From positions 186,001 through 250,000 of the forward strand of contig NZ_JAQQXQ010000003.1 of NCBI RefSeq assembly GCF_028595285.1: a stretch of DNA of 64,000 bases. The letters are read 5' to 3'. Of this stretch, positions 26,818 through 36,327 are shown one piece after another. How positions within the stretch are numbered: the stretch's first letter is position 1; each line of letters begins with the position of its first letter. Source of the stretch: Erythrobacter fulvus. GTDB lineage: Bacteria > Pseudomonadota > Alphaproteobacteria > Sphingomonadales > Sphingomonadaceae. The notes under the pieces were generated by a model that saw nothing but the letters and a program-made list of their open reading frames with translations, was not told where the DNA came from and searched no databases. Made by a program: the position numbers and the translations under genes.

Positions 26818-29800
26818 TCAGAACCGGTAGGTGGCCGAAGCGCGGAACACGCGGGCTTCGGCACTGTCGCGGCCGATGGTGGTATCGAAGCCAAGGCCCA
26901 TCTGGAACGGGCCGTCACCGACATTGGCCGACACGCCCACTTCCACCCAGGTGTGATCCGCAGTGTCGAGCACGAAATTGGCGTTGGGGCCAATGCCCGA
27001 CGCGAAGTTTGCTGCGAGCAGCTGCGGGCCGTCCTCGAATTCCCACACCAGCTGGGCATTGGCGTTGATCTGCACCATTTTCGACTGCTTTTCATAGTCG
27101 AAGCCGAAGCGCGCCTGGGCGCTGGTGAAGCTGTCTCGCTCGATCGCCAGAGCGGTGATGCCGCCATCTTCGCGCACCACGCCCAGATCGACGCTGGCAT
27201 AGCGCCCTTCGATGCCCGGCGAGATCGTGCCGATCCCGGTGTCGAGATCATAGGACAGGCCCAATGCCCCAGAGACCAGCAGATCGTCGGTCGACGACGT
27301 CAGGGTCTGCGGGGTGCCGAGGAACTGCACCGTGCGGGTGGTGTCGAAGCCCATGCTGCCCATGCTGAACTGCCCGTCGACGACCGGACCATCGGTGAAC
27401 TTGTGGCGCATGTAGAGCGAGACGGCATAGGTTTCGCTGGCGACCTGCTGGCCACGCGGCGTGTCGGCATCGAGCGAGTTGAAGTACCCGGCGAGACCGA
27501 GCATGGTTTCTTCACCCGGGTAGAATTCGACCCCGCCCGACACGAACAGGCCCTCGATATCGGTCTCCTGCGCAAAGCCGGGGAGCGAATCGACATCGCC
27601 GCGCACGAAACCGCCCGACAGGAAGATCGCAACGTCCTCCGGCAGGTTGGCATCGCTCATCTCGGTTTCATCGGCACCGCTCTGCAACGCCATCGCGCCC
27701 ATGCTGATCGGCTGGCCGAAGGGCGAAAGTCCGGCCTGCACCACGTTGAGCGGCGCGCCGGTGACCGCAATCTTGCCGCCGGCCCGGCTGCGATCGGCTT
27801 CGCGCATGCGCGCATCGTTGAAGTTCTGCAGCAGGTTGACGGTCTGCCCCGCGATTGAGCGAACCGCCTGTTCGTTCACCGGTGCCAGCCCCCTGAAGGT
27901 GCTGCGGATGGTGTCCACGGCGGCAAAGTCGAGCCCGTATAGGCCCGCCAGCGCGGCGTTCGGCCGGTTCTGGTCGAACAGCTGGGCATAGGCGTCCTGC
28001 GCCGGATCATTGGGATCGATCACCGAGGCGTAGCTCGCCGCTTCGATTTCCATCAGCACGGCGTTTTCCTGATAGATGAACGACTGGCTGAGGATCGCCG
28101 ACAGGCTGGTTTCGGTGAAGGCACCCGTCACCCCGCCATCGGCGGTGAGGATGGTGTACTGCACGCCATTACCGTTGACCTGCTGGGTAAGCCCCGTGGT
28201 GCCGAGGCCGACGACCCCGCCGACATTGGCAATGCCGGTCACCGCGATCAGGTCCGACGCGCCGCTGCCGGTGATGTCGGCAAGGAAGGTGCTGCCCGAT
28301 GACATCACCACATTGCCGTCGATCGTCAGTGTGCCGGTGGTGCCCATCGTGCCGGGCGAGAATACGCCGGTGATGCTGGTCAGGAACGGCGCGGTCACCG
28401 TTCCCGTACCGCCGAGCATGCCCGCGAACAACGTGTAGTCGCCGACCGAGGTCAGCGCGCCGTTGACCGTGGTAATCCCGCCGAACTGGCTGATATCGAT
28501 CAGCGAGGTAAGATCGCCATCGGCGCCAATGGTCAGACCCGCATTGCCGCGGATCGTCAGCTTGTCGATCGTCACCGCGCTGGAAAGCGTGGTGGTGCCG
28601 TTCTGGCTGAGGGTCACGTCGAAATAGCGCGGCAGCACATTCACGTCCGGATCGGCGCTGACGACCGGATCGATATTGTTCGGCACGAATCCGGTCGCAC
28701 CCGGCAGGCCGTTGGCAAGCGTCGGCGCGGGCAGGGTGGCGATGCCGTTCTGCGCCTGCTCCTGCTCCTGCGAGGTTTCGAGCAGCGCCGGCGAGGAACC
28801 GCCCGCGGCGCTCGCGCTGGCAAGATTGAAGCTCGCCGGCATGGCGATGTTCTCGCCCCCGTTGGCCAGTGTCAGGTCAAGCTCGGCGCGGTTGTTCTGC
28901 AAATCGGCCTGAAGGGCGCCCTCTCCGCCGGTGCTGACCGTCGGCGGGACAAAGGTGCCTTCGGTGATTCCGGTGGCGACATCAGTGCAGAAGTCGCCCG
29001 GGCTTTCGAATTCAATGCAAACTGCACCGAAATCGCCTTCGGTGCCGTTCAGACCCAGTTCCGGCGTGGTCGGCAGCGCGTTCACGATCTGACCGTCGGC
29101 ATTGATCACGCGGTACATCGGGTCGAGCAGCGTTTCCCAGTGGTTCGCGTCTTCCCAGTTGCCGTCACCGGCCTTCGCCCCGACATAGCGGTAGGGGTTG
29201 GTTTCGACGATATACTGCCAGTAAAGCGATAGCGGCTGGTAGAAGCTGGTGGCGCCGATCGAGCTGAACGGCTGACTGCCGAAAAAGCGCGACCCGCCCG
29301 ACAGCACGCCGATGATCAGGTCTTCGTCGGTGATCGCATTGTTGGCTGCGTCGAGAATCAGCGGGCCGCCCGAATCGCCGCCCGCGGTGATGCCTTCGTT
29401 GGGCAGGGCATCGTCGCGATGAACGTTGATGTCGAACACAACGTCGCGTTCCTGCGAATCGAAGTCGAGCTGATAGAGGTTCTGCGGCAGGAACGGTGCC
29501 GCCGGGCCGAACAGCACCGCGTTACGATCGTCGAGCGACATGAAACCGCCGAGCATGTTTTCGGCTGCGCGGCGACGGAAATCGATCCCCTCGACCGCGC
29601 CCTGAATGGCATTGCCGGTGCCGCCATAGCCGACAATGTTGACGTGATAACCGGTGCCGTTGACCGTATCGATCGCTTCCGGAGCGGGCAGAGTGCTGAA
29701 CAGCATCGCCCACATCGGAATACCCGCTGCCGGAGTGTCGAGGCTGGCTAGCGCGATGTCCGCCTCGATGAAGCCCAGCGCCTGCGGGTTCTGCAGCGAG

Positions 29801-30216
29801 CGCTCATCGTAGAAGATGCGGTTGATGTTGAAGACCTTGAGCAACGGATTGCTCTGGCCGGTGCCGAACCAGTTGAGGATGCCGGGGAAAGCATCGACAT
29901 TGAAACCGACCGCGGCGCGGAAGTTTTCGCCGTCGTAATCGGTATCCGGAATATCGTTCACGCAATGCGCGGCAAACAGCACGGTGCGCGGGTTGATCAG
30001 CGTGCCGGTGCAGATGCCGATGCCGCCCGTTCCAACGCGGTTGGTGACGATCATGCCGACGCCGTCGAACACGCCTTCCTCATCGACGATCTCTTCGGAA
30101 TCGCTCGTTTCGTTCGGGACGACGGCGTGGGCCGGGGTGGCCGCCGCTGCAAATGCCAGCGCCATGGTTGCCGACCCGGCAAGAAGGCCGCAACGGCAGA
30201 ATTGGGAGATTTTCAT
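26818..30216 (-). CDS. Autotransporter with trypsin-like serine protease passenger
   Basis: A type Va secreted protein, 1132 aa. A Sec signal (MALAFAAAATPAHA) ends near residue 31. A chymotrypsin-fold protease domain follows (about 50-360) with the triad H84 (FAAHC), D153 (EADIALASLD) and S282 (GGDSGGPL). A beta-helix-like passenger region (about 550-760) contains repeats such as VTIDKLTIRGNAGLTIGADG. The C-terminal beta-barrel (about 850-1132) ends in SATYRF, the expected terminal Phe. ATG 30216 is chosen (AAAAGGG upstream); the frame extends to 30300. Promoter sequence must lie in 30217-30346. Confidence 0.92.
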   Translation of the reverse strand: MKISQFCRCGLLAGSATMALAFAAAATPAHAVVPNETSDSEEIVDEEGVFDGVGMIVTNRVGTGGIGICTGTLINPRTVLFAAHCVNDIPDTDYDGENFRAAVGFNVDAFPGILNWFGTGQSNPLLKVFNINRIFYDERSLQNPQALGFIEADIALASLDTPAAGIPMWAMLFSTLPAPEAIDTVNGTGYHVNIVGYGGTGNAIQGAVEGIDFRRRAAENMLGGFMSLDDRNAVLFGPAAPFLPQNLYQLDFDSQERDVVFDINVHRDDALPNEGITAGGDSGGPLILDAANNAITDEDLIIGVLSGGSRFFGSQPFSSIGATSFYQPLSLYWQYIVETNPYRYVGAKAGDGNWEDANHWETLLDPMYRVINADGQIVNALPTTPELGLNGTEGDFGAVCIEFESPGDFCTDVATGITEGTFVPPTVSTGGEGALQADLQNNRAELDLTLANGGENIAMPASFNLASASAAGGSSPALLETSQEQEQAQNGIATLPAPTLANGLPGATGFVPNNIDPVVSADPDVNVLPRYFDVTLSQNGTTTLSSAVTIDKLTIRGNAGLTIGADGDLTSLIDISQFGGITTVNGALTSVGDYTLFAGMLGGTGTVTAPFLTSITGVFSPGTMGTTGTLTIDGNVVMSSGSTFLADITGSGASDLIAVTGIANVGGVVGLGTTGLTQQVNGNGVQYTILTADGGVTGAFTETSLSAILSQSFIYQENAVLMEIEAASYASVIDPNDPAQDAYAQLFDQNRPNAALAGLYGLDFAAVDTIRSTFRGLAPVNEQAVRSIAGQTVNLLQNFNDARMREADRSRAGGKIAVTGAPLNVVQAGLSPFGQPISMGAMALQSGADETEMSDANLPEDVAIFLSGGFVRGDVDSLPGFAQETDIEGLFVSGGVEFYPGEETMLGLAGYFNSLDADTPRGQQVASETYAVSLYMRHKFTDGPVVDGQFSMGSMGFDTTRTVQFLGTPQTLTSSTDDLLVSGALGLSYDLDTGIGTISPGIEGRYASVDLGVVREDGGITALAIERDSFTSAQARFGFDYEKQSKMVQINANAQLVWEFEDGPQLLAANFASGIGPNANFVLDTADHTWVEVGVSANVGDGPFQMGLGFDTTIGRDSAEARVFRASATYRF

Positions 30217-30346
30217 GGGGGACCCTTTTGCTTCGCATTGATCGCAGGCAGGCGATCTGATGAGATTGTGTAACGCGTTGCGCAGGCGGGAAAATTGCAA
30301 AAAAGTCTATATGTGTCCGATGCTTGTTGATCGTTGCTCAATAGCC

Positions 30347-31306
30347 TCACCGCAACGCCAGGAAGGCGGTGTAGACAACATAAAGCACCAGCAGCAGCAC
30401 ACCCTCGATCCGCGACAGCCGCCAGCCGCTGCGCAGTTGCACGATCAGCAGCGCCGTCACGCCGAGCAGCACCCATATATCGATCCGGGCAATTTCGGCA
30501 GGCACCGCGATCGGACGGATCATCGCAGTCAGACCAAGGATGCCGCACAGATTGTAGATATTGGAGCCCACCACGTTTCCGAGCGCGACGTCGCCGTGCT
30601 TACGGATCACTGCGATGACGCAGGCGATCAGTTCGGGCAGAGAAGTTCCGATCGCCACCACGGTCAGGCCGATCACGCTTTCCGATACGCCGGCCGCGCT
30701 TGCCAGCACGGTTGCGCCGTCGACCAGCAATCCCGCGCCGAAAATCGCGGCTGCAAGCCCGGCGATGATCATCCCGCCAAGCACCACAGGGCCGGTATCG
30801 GGGGGCACGGGACGATCCGCCGCCTCGTGCTCGTGCCGCTCCGCCTCGGCATCATGCGAAGCGGCTTCCGAGCGATAGGCCCACCAGATATACCCCGCCA
30901 GCGCTGTAACGAGGATGAGGCCGGGCACGAGCCCGATGACCCCGAGCAGCACTGCTCCGGCGGCGAGTAGCGTGGCCCCGCCCATGGCGATCGAATCGCG
31001 TTTGAACGAGGCGGGATTGACGGCAAGCGGGGCCACCACGGCCGACACCCCAAGAATCAGCAGCATGTTGGCAATGTTCGAGCCGACCACATTGCCCAGC
31101 GCGATCCCCGGCGATCCTCCAAGGGCCGCCTGCACGCTTGTCGCCAGTTCGGGCATCGACGTGCCGAAACCGACGATGGTGAGCCCGGCAAGCAATGGGG
31201 AGATCCCCAGCCGCGCCGCCATGCCGACCGCGCCGCGCACCAGCAATTCGCCGCCAAGCGCGAGCAGGGCGAGGCCTCCGAGAACAAGCAGGATGGCAGT
31301 GGTCAT
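30347..31306 (-). CDS. Calcium/sodium antiporter (CaCA family, YrbG-like)
   Basis: A 319-aa inner-membrane cation exchanger with about ten spans. The two inverted alpha-repeats are evident: GFGTSMPELATSVQAAL with ALGNVVGSNIANML in the first half, and AIGTSLPELIACVIAVI with ALGNVVGSNIYNL in the second. A charged, His/Glu-rich cytoplasmic loop (SHDAEAERHEHEAADR) separates the halves. Ion specificity (Na+/Ca2+ or K+/Ca2+) is inferred from the family only. Confidence 0.92.
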   Translation of the reverse strand: MTTAILLVLGGLALLALGGELLVRGAVGMAARLGISPLLAGLTIVGFGTSMPELATSVQAALGGSPGIALGNVVGSNIANMLLILGVSAVVAPLAVNPASFKRDSIAMGGATLLAAGAVLLGVIGLVPGLILVTALAGYIWWAYRSEAASHDAEAERHEHEAADRPVPPDTGPVVLGGMIIAGLAAAIFGAGLLVDGATVLASAAGVSESVIGLTVVAIGTSLPELIACVIAVIRKHGDVALGNVVGSNIYNLCGILGLTAMIRPIAVPAEIARIDIWVLLGVTALLIVQLRSGWRLSRIEGVLLLVLYVVYTAFLALR

Positions 31307-31383
31307 GGATCTTTCCGCATCACTTTGTCGGGCGCCCTAGCGCGGGGAAGGGGGGCGGTGAAGTCTCACCCTTGAACAAACAA

Positions 31384-31420
31384 GGGGCCGCCCGGTTTCC
31401 CGGACGGCCCCTGTTGTTTG
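31384..31420 (-). terminator. Intrinsic terminator downstream of glnA
   Basis: Read on the minus strand: GGGGCCGTCCGG, loop GAAA, CCGGGCGGCCCC, then TTGTTTGTT. The 12-bp stem has one T/C-type mismatch and starts 36 bp after the glnA stop. The plus strand also carries T-rich sequence after the stem, so it could act in both directions. Confidence 0.8.
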
Positions 31421-31446
31421 GTGCGATGCGTTCCGTATCGACGGGA

Positions 31447-32856
31447 TTACATCGAATAGTACATGTCGAATTCGACCGGGCACGGCGTGGTTTCGGTGCG
31501 GATCACCTCTTCCCACTTGAGCTCGCAATAGGCTTCAATCTGGTCCTTGGTGAACACGTCGCCCTTGAGCAGGAACTCGTGATCGGCGGCCAGGCTGTCG
31601 AGCGCCTCGCGGAGCGAACCGCAAACGGTCGGCACTTCGGCGAGTTCGGCCGGCGGCAGATCGTAGAGGTTCTTGTCCATCGCCTCGCCCGGGTGGATCT
31701 TGTTCTCGATCCCGTCGAGACCCGCCATCAGCAGCGCCGAATAGGCGAGGTAGGGGTTGGCCATCGCATCGGGGAAACGGAATTCGACGCGCTTTGCCTT
31801 CTCACCCGCACCGTAAGGGATGCGGCACGAGGCCGAGCGGTTGCGGGCCGAATAGGCCAGCAGCACCGGTGCTTCGAAGCCCGGCACCAGACGCTTGTAG
31901 CTGTTGGTGGTCGGGTTGGTGAAGGCATTGAGCGCCTTGGCGTGCTTGATGACGCCGCCGATGTAGTACAGGCACATTTCCGACAGGCCGGCATATTCGT
32001 TGCCCGCGAACATCGGCTTGCCGTCCTTCCAGATCGACATGTGGGTGTGCATGCCCGAGCCGTTATCGGCCTTGATCGGCTTGGGCATGAAGGTCGCGGT
32101 CTTGCCATAGGCATGGGCGACCTGGTGCACGACATACTTGTAGATCTGCATGCGGTCTGCGGTCTGCACCAGCGTGCCGAAGGTCAGGCCCAGTTCGTGC
32201 TGGGCAGCGGCGACTTCGTGGTGGTGCTTGTCGCAGGGCAGGCCCATTTCGAGCATGGTCGAAACCATCTCGGCCCGGATGTCGACGGCGCTATCGACCG
32301 GCGCGACCGGGAAGTAACCGCCCTTGGCGCGCGGGCGGTGGCCCATGTTGCCGGTTTCGTATTCCTTGCCGGTGTTGGTCGGCAGTTCGATATCGTCGAT
32401 TGCGAAGCCCGAGCCCGAATAGCCGTCTTCGAAGCGCACATCGTCGAACATGAAGAATTCGGCTTCGGGGCCGACATAGACGGTGTCGCCGAGGCCGGTC
32501 GACTTGAGGTAGGCTTCGGCGCGCTTGGCGGTGGTGCGCGGGTCACGGGCATACCAGTCGCCGGTCGAAGGTTCGACGATGTCGCAGTTGATGATCAGCA
32601 TCGGCGAGGCGCTGAACGGATCGACCCAGGTTTCCGACAGGTCGGGCTTCAGGATCATGTCGGATTCGTTGATGACCTTCCAGCCGGCAATCGACGAACC
32701 GTCGAACATCAGACCGTCTTCAAGCTCGTCCTCGCCCATGACGCTGGCGACCATGGTGAGGTGCTGCCACTTGCCCTTCGGATCGGTGAAGCGCAGGTCC
32801 ACCCACTCGATTTCCTCGTCCTTGATCAGCTTCAGGACGTCTTTTGCTTTCGACAT
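31447..32856 (-). CDS. glnA: Type I glutamine synthetase
   Basis: Forms glutamine from glutamate, ammonia and ATP; the central nitrogen-assimilation enzyme, active as a dodecamer. It is 469 aa. Visible signatures are [10 protein letters not shown], the ATP loop [16 protein letters not shown], and the adenylylation site Y398 in [10 protein letters not shown], which identifies a GSI-beta enzyme controlled by GlnE. ATG 32856 is preceded by GGAGG. It lies 66 bp downstream of glnB in the usual glnB-glnA operon and ends at a strong terminator. Confidence 0.98.
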   Translation of the reverse strand: MSKAKDVLKLIKDEEIEWVDLRFTDPKGKWQHLTMVASVMGEDELEDGLMFDGSSIAGWKVINESDMILKPDLSETWVDPFSASPMLIINCDIVEPSTGDWYARDPRTTAKRAEAYLKSTGLGDTVYVGPEAEFFMFDDVRFEDGYSGSGFAIDDIELPTNTGKEYETGNMGHRPRAKGGYFPVAPVDSAVDIRAEMVSTMLEMGLPCDKHHHEVAAAQHELGLTFGTLVQTADRMQIYKYVVHQVAHAYGKTATFMPKPIKADNGSGMHTHMSIWKDGKPMFAGNEYAGLSEMCLYYIGGVIKHAKALNAFTNPTTNSYKRLVPGFEAPVLLAYSARNRSASCRIPYGAGEKAKRVEFRFPDAMANPYLAYSALLMAGLDGIENKIHPGEAMDKNLYDLPPAELAEVPTVCGSLREALDSLAADHEFLLKGDVFTKDQIEAYCELKWEEVIRTETTPCPVEFDMYYSM

Positions 32857-32922
32857 TTGTTCAGTGCCTCCGAGTTGTGTTGGCCGGCCCGCCTTCGTGG
32901 CCGGGCAGGAGAGGGTGGAAAA

Positions 32923-33408
<486 letters not shown>

Positions 33409-33410
33409 TT

Positions 33411-33434
33411 ATGGTGCACTGCGCAATGGTGCAC
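33411..33434. promoter_or_regulatory. Possible NtrC upstream activating site
   Basis: Two copies of ATGGTGCAC, at 33411-33419 and 33426-33434, contain the NtrC half-site GGTGCA. They also form a dyad TGCAC-N9-GTGCA; the classical NtrC dyad has N7, so the spacing is 2 bp long. The element lies about 95-120 bp upstream of the sigma-54 promoter, where an enhancer is expected. Confidence 0.45.
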
Positions 33435-33478
33435 ATCGAGTGGACGGGCATTGCCTATATTTTAGGCAGTCAGGCCCT

Positions 33479-34405
33479 TCAGAGCCGCAGTCCGGTGGCT
33501 TCGGGCAGGCCGCACATGATGTTGAGATTCTGGATCGCCGCACCCGAGGCACCCTTGCCGAGGTTGTCGAGCACCGCCACCAGTCGCGCGTGCCAGCCGC
33601 CTTCATTGCCGAAAACGTGGAGCTGCATGGAGTCGCACGGTTCGGCGCTGCGTTCGAGTAGCAGTTCGCCCGGAGCCGCGCCCGATAAGACCGAAACGAC
33701 CGCCGACCCGGTGTAGAACGCAGCCAGCGCATCGTGCAACCGGCCCGCCGTCGGATCACCCGTCATCGCACCCAGATGCAGCGGCACTTCTACCACCATC
33801 CCGCGATAGGCCGGCACCACCGCAGGCGCGAAAATCACGTCGTGCTGAAGCCCGGCATGGCGCTTCATTTCCGGAAGGTGCTTGTGCGCCATGTCGTAGC
33901 CATAAGCGCGGAAGGCCGGTGCACCCTCGGCCTCGAACCGCGCGATCAGCGCATTGCCTCCGCCCGAATAGCCGCTCACGGCGTTGACGGTGTAGGGCCA
34001 GTCGGCCGGCAGCAGCCCCGCGCGCACCAGCGGTGCGACTAGCGCGAGGAAGCCGGTGGGATAGCACCCCGGATTGCTCACGAAACGGGCACTGGCGATA
34101 GCCTCGTGCCCGATCAGCTCGGGAAAACCGTAGGTCCAGCCCTCGGCCACGCGGTGCGCGCTGGAGGCGTCGATGATGCGGGTGTCAGACCCCTCGGCCA
34201 GCTTCACCGCCTCTTTGGCCGCCTCATCCGGCAGGCACAGGATCGCGATGTCGGCGGCGTGGAGCGCGTCGCGGCGGGCGCTCTCGTCCTTGCGCTGGGT
34301 GTCGTCGAGAACGATCGGTTCGAACTCGCTGCGGCCCTGCAACCGCTCGCGGATTTCGAGGCCGGTGGTGCCAGCCGCACCATCGATGAACAGGCGGATC
34401 GCCAT
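33479..34405 (-). CDS. argC: N-acetyl-gamma-glutamyl-phosphate reductase (short type)
   Basis: Third step of arginine biosynthesis: NADPH reduction of N-acetylglutamyl phosphate to the semialdehyde. The 308-aa length fits the shorter (type 2) ArgC class. The NADP motif is FIDGAAGTTGLEI and the catalytic Cys is C114 in FVSNPGCYPTGFL. The catalytic-domain sequence continues with NAVSGYSGGGNALI and HKHLPEMKRHAG. It starts 3 nt after the SH3 protein gene. The divergent glnB promoter lies past its 3' end. Confidence 0.96.
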   Translation of the reverse strand: MAIRLFIDGAAGTTGLEIRERLQGRSEFEPIVLDDTQRKDESARRDALHAADIAILCLPDEAAKEAVKLAEGSDTRIIDASSAHRVAEGWTYGFPELIGHEAIASARFVSNPGCYPTGFLALVAPLVRAGLLPADWPYTVNAVSGYSGGGNALIARFEAEGAPAFRAYGYDMAHKHLPEMKRHAGLQHDVIFAPAVVPAYRGMVVEVPLHLGAMTGDPTAGRLHDALAAFYTGSAVVSVLSGAAPGELLLERSAEPCDSMQLHVFGNEGGWHARLVAVLDNLGKGASGAAIQNLNIMCGLPEATGLRL

Positions 34406-34408
34406 GCT

Positions 34409-34771
34409 CTATTCGCCCGAGGGCGCGAGCTCCGAGGCTTTGCACCACCCGCTCGGCCCTTGCGGCCCGGGGCAGCCCCACGCCCATTCGCCCGCCACGT
34501 CGAGCAGTTCGAAACGGCTACCGGGGGCAAGCGTGGTGAAGGCCTCGCTGTCGTCGCGCGGAGCGAGCCGCAGCTGCGCACCCGCCTCGCCGACCTTGCG
34601 CTGATGCGGGATCACGTAATGCGCGGCAAGATGCACTCCGGCGAGGGCGATATGCGCCAGATCACCGCGTAGCGGCAGCGTTCCGGGCGCAGGCTTTTCG
34701 ACCGGGCCCTTCAGACCCAGCACGCCTTGCGGCACGGCATAATTCGGTTCGTCGCGTGTCGCGCCGCTCAT
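34409..34771 (-). CDS. SH3-like domain protein
   Basis: A 120-aa cytosolic-looking protein without a signal peptide. An N-terminal segment (RGDLAHIALAGVHLAAHYVIPH) is followed by a bacterial SH3-like fold (GAQLRLAPRDDSEAFTTLAPGSRFELLDVAGEWAWGCPG to GWCKASELAP). The arrangement resembles the N-terminal half of Sphingomonadales SH3-NlpC/P60 proteins, but no peptidase domain follows. It lies directly upstream of argC on the same strand. The function is unknown. Confidence 0.82.
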   Translation of the reverse strand: MSGATRDEPNYAVPQGVLGLKGPVEKPAPGTLPLRGDLAHIALAGVHLAAHYVIPHQRKVGEAGAQLRLAPRDDSEAFTTLAPGSRFELLDVAGEWAWGCPGPQGPSGWCKASELAPSGE

Positions 34772-34873
34772 CTGCGTTCCGTCAACCTTCGTCGGTGGCC
34801 GCGCTCTCCCCTGCGCTGCGTGGCAGGCCCGTTAGCGGCAAGATGCCGTGGGGGCAAGTTTTGCGCCCCATGC

Positions 34874-36259
34874 TTACCCGGGATAGCGCGCACGCAGGGC
34901 ATGCCATGCGGCCCGAAGGCCCAGTCCGCGCCCGCCGCGAGCCCGTCCGGGGCGGGCAGAGGGGTTCCAGGCGAAGGTGTCGAAATGCACCCAGTCGATC
35001 CCTTCTCCCACAAAGCGGTCAAGGAACAGACCCGCCACGCTGGCCCCGGCAAAGGGGTTCTGCGAGGCATTGGCCATGTCGGCCACGTCGGAAGAAAGGT
35101 ATTCGCGATAGGCCTCGGGCAGGGGGAGGCGCCACGGCGCATCGTCATTGGCCTTGCCCGCTGACAGAAACGCTTCGGCAGTTTCATCGCGGCGCGCCAT
35201 CAGCGCGGGCAGATCGGGGCCGAGCGCGACCCGCGCCGCGCCGGTCAGCGTGGCGAAATCGACGATCAGATCGGGGGTCTCCTCCGAAGCGCGGGTCAGC
35301 GCGTCACCGAGGATCAGCCGCCCTTCGGCATCGGTATTGTGGATCTCGACGGTCAGGCCCTTGCGGCTCGGCAGCACGTCGCCGGGACGGAAGGAGGTGC
35401 CGGAAATCGCGTTCTCAACCGCGGGGATCAGCAGGTGCAGCCGCACCTTCAGCCGCGCACCCATGACAAGACCCGCCAGCGCGATCGCATGCGCCGCGCC
35501 GCCCATGTCCTTCTTCATCAGCCGCATGCCCGATGAAGGCTTGATATCGAGCCCGCCCGAATCGAAGCACACGCCCTTGCCGACAATCGCCAGCACCGGA
35601 TCGCCTTCATTGCCCCAGGTAAGGTGCAGCAGGCGCGGGGCATGATGCCGCGCCGCCGCCCGTCCGACGGCGTGAACCATCGGATAGCCCTGTTCCAGCG
35701 CATCGCCGCGCACCACCGCCAGTTCGGCCTTGTGCGCCTTGGCGAGGCGTTCACACTCGGCCTCCAGCGCGGCGGGGCCCATGTCCTCGGCCGGGGAATT
35801 GACCAGATCGCGCACCAGGCATTCCGCCTCGGCCTCGGCAGTTGCCGCCTCGATCTGGGCGACTTGCGACGTCAGCAGGATACGCGGTCCCTGCGCCTTG
35901 TCCTCGCTGCGGTAGCGGTTGAAGCGGTATTGGCCGGTGATCCAACCGAACATGGCGGGCCCGGCCTCTCCATTGGCAAGCCGGTAGGTGCCTTCGGGCA
36001 GTTCCTCGGCCAGCTTGGCCAGACACCAACTCGACAGGCATTCGGGGTTGGCGATCCCGCCCACCGCGAACCAGCCGTCGCCATCGGGCACGATCCCGAC
36101 CTGATAACCGCCGCCTTCGAATTTCTGCGCTGCAAGGCTGGCGCGCTGTCCGGCGGTGAGGCCTTTGGCAAAGGCTTCGAAGCCGTCCTTGTTGACGAGG
36201 TGAATGGCAATCGCGTCCTGCCCGCGGTCGGGCTGGATCAAGGCTTTGGGTTCGCTCAT
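34874..36259 (-). CDS. M17 family leucyl aminopeptidase-like protein
   Basis: Cytosolic two-metal aminopeptidase, 461 aa. The catalytic domain shows VGKGVCFDSGGLDIKPSSGMRLMKKDMGGAA, where Lys and Asp are metal or catalytic ligands, and NTDAEGRLILGDAL, the M17 signature with the catalytic Arg. The N-terminal domain is divergent from E. coli PepA, matching the shorter alphaproteobacterial M17 paralogue. The C-terminus is Arg/Gly-rich (RPGRARGGRGLGLRAAWHALRARYPG). It is divergent from the lipoprotein gene at 36328. Confidence 0.92.
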   Translation of the reverse strand: MSEPKALIQPDRGQDAIAIHLVNKDGFEAFAKGLTAGQRASLAAQKFEGGGYQVGIVPDGDGWFAVGGIANPECLSSWCLAKLAEELPEGTYRLANGEAGPAMFGWITGQYRFNRYRSEDKAQGPRILLTSQVAQIEAATAEAEAECLVRDLVNSPAEDMGPAALEAECERLAKAHKAELAVVRGDALEQGYPMVHAVGRAAARHHAPRLLHLTWGNEGDPVLAIVGKGVCFDSGGLDIKPSSGMRLMKKDMGGAAHAIALAGLVMGARLKVRLHLLIPAVENAISGTSFRPGDVLPSRKGLTVEIHNTDAEGRLILGDALTRASEETPDLIVDFATLTGAARVALGPDLPALMARRDETAEAFLSAGKANDDAPWRLPLPEAYREYLSSDVADMANASQNPFAGASVAGLFLDRFVGEGIDWVHFDTFAWNPSARPGRARGGRGLGLRAAWHALRARYPG

Positions 36260-36327
36260 GCCTGCTCCATAGTCACCGGCGAGCGATTGTCACCAGCAGA
36301 TTCGCAAGCTGAGGGAGGAGAGGCCTG

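Noticed and set aside
32857-32922. Separate promoter or riboswitch between glnB and glnA
   Set aside because: The 66-bp spacer shows only imperfect GGCC-type pairing and a ribosome binding site; no sigma-54 or sigma-70 elements stand out.
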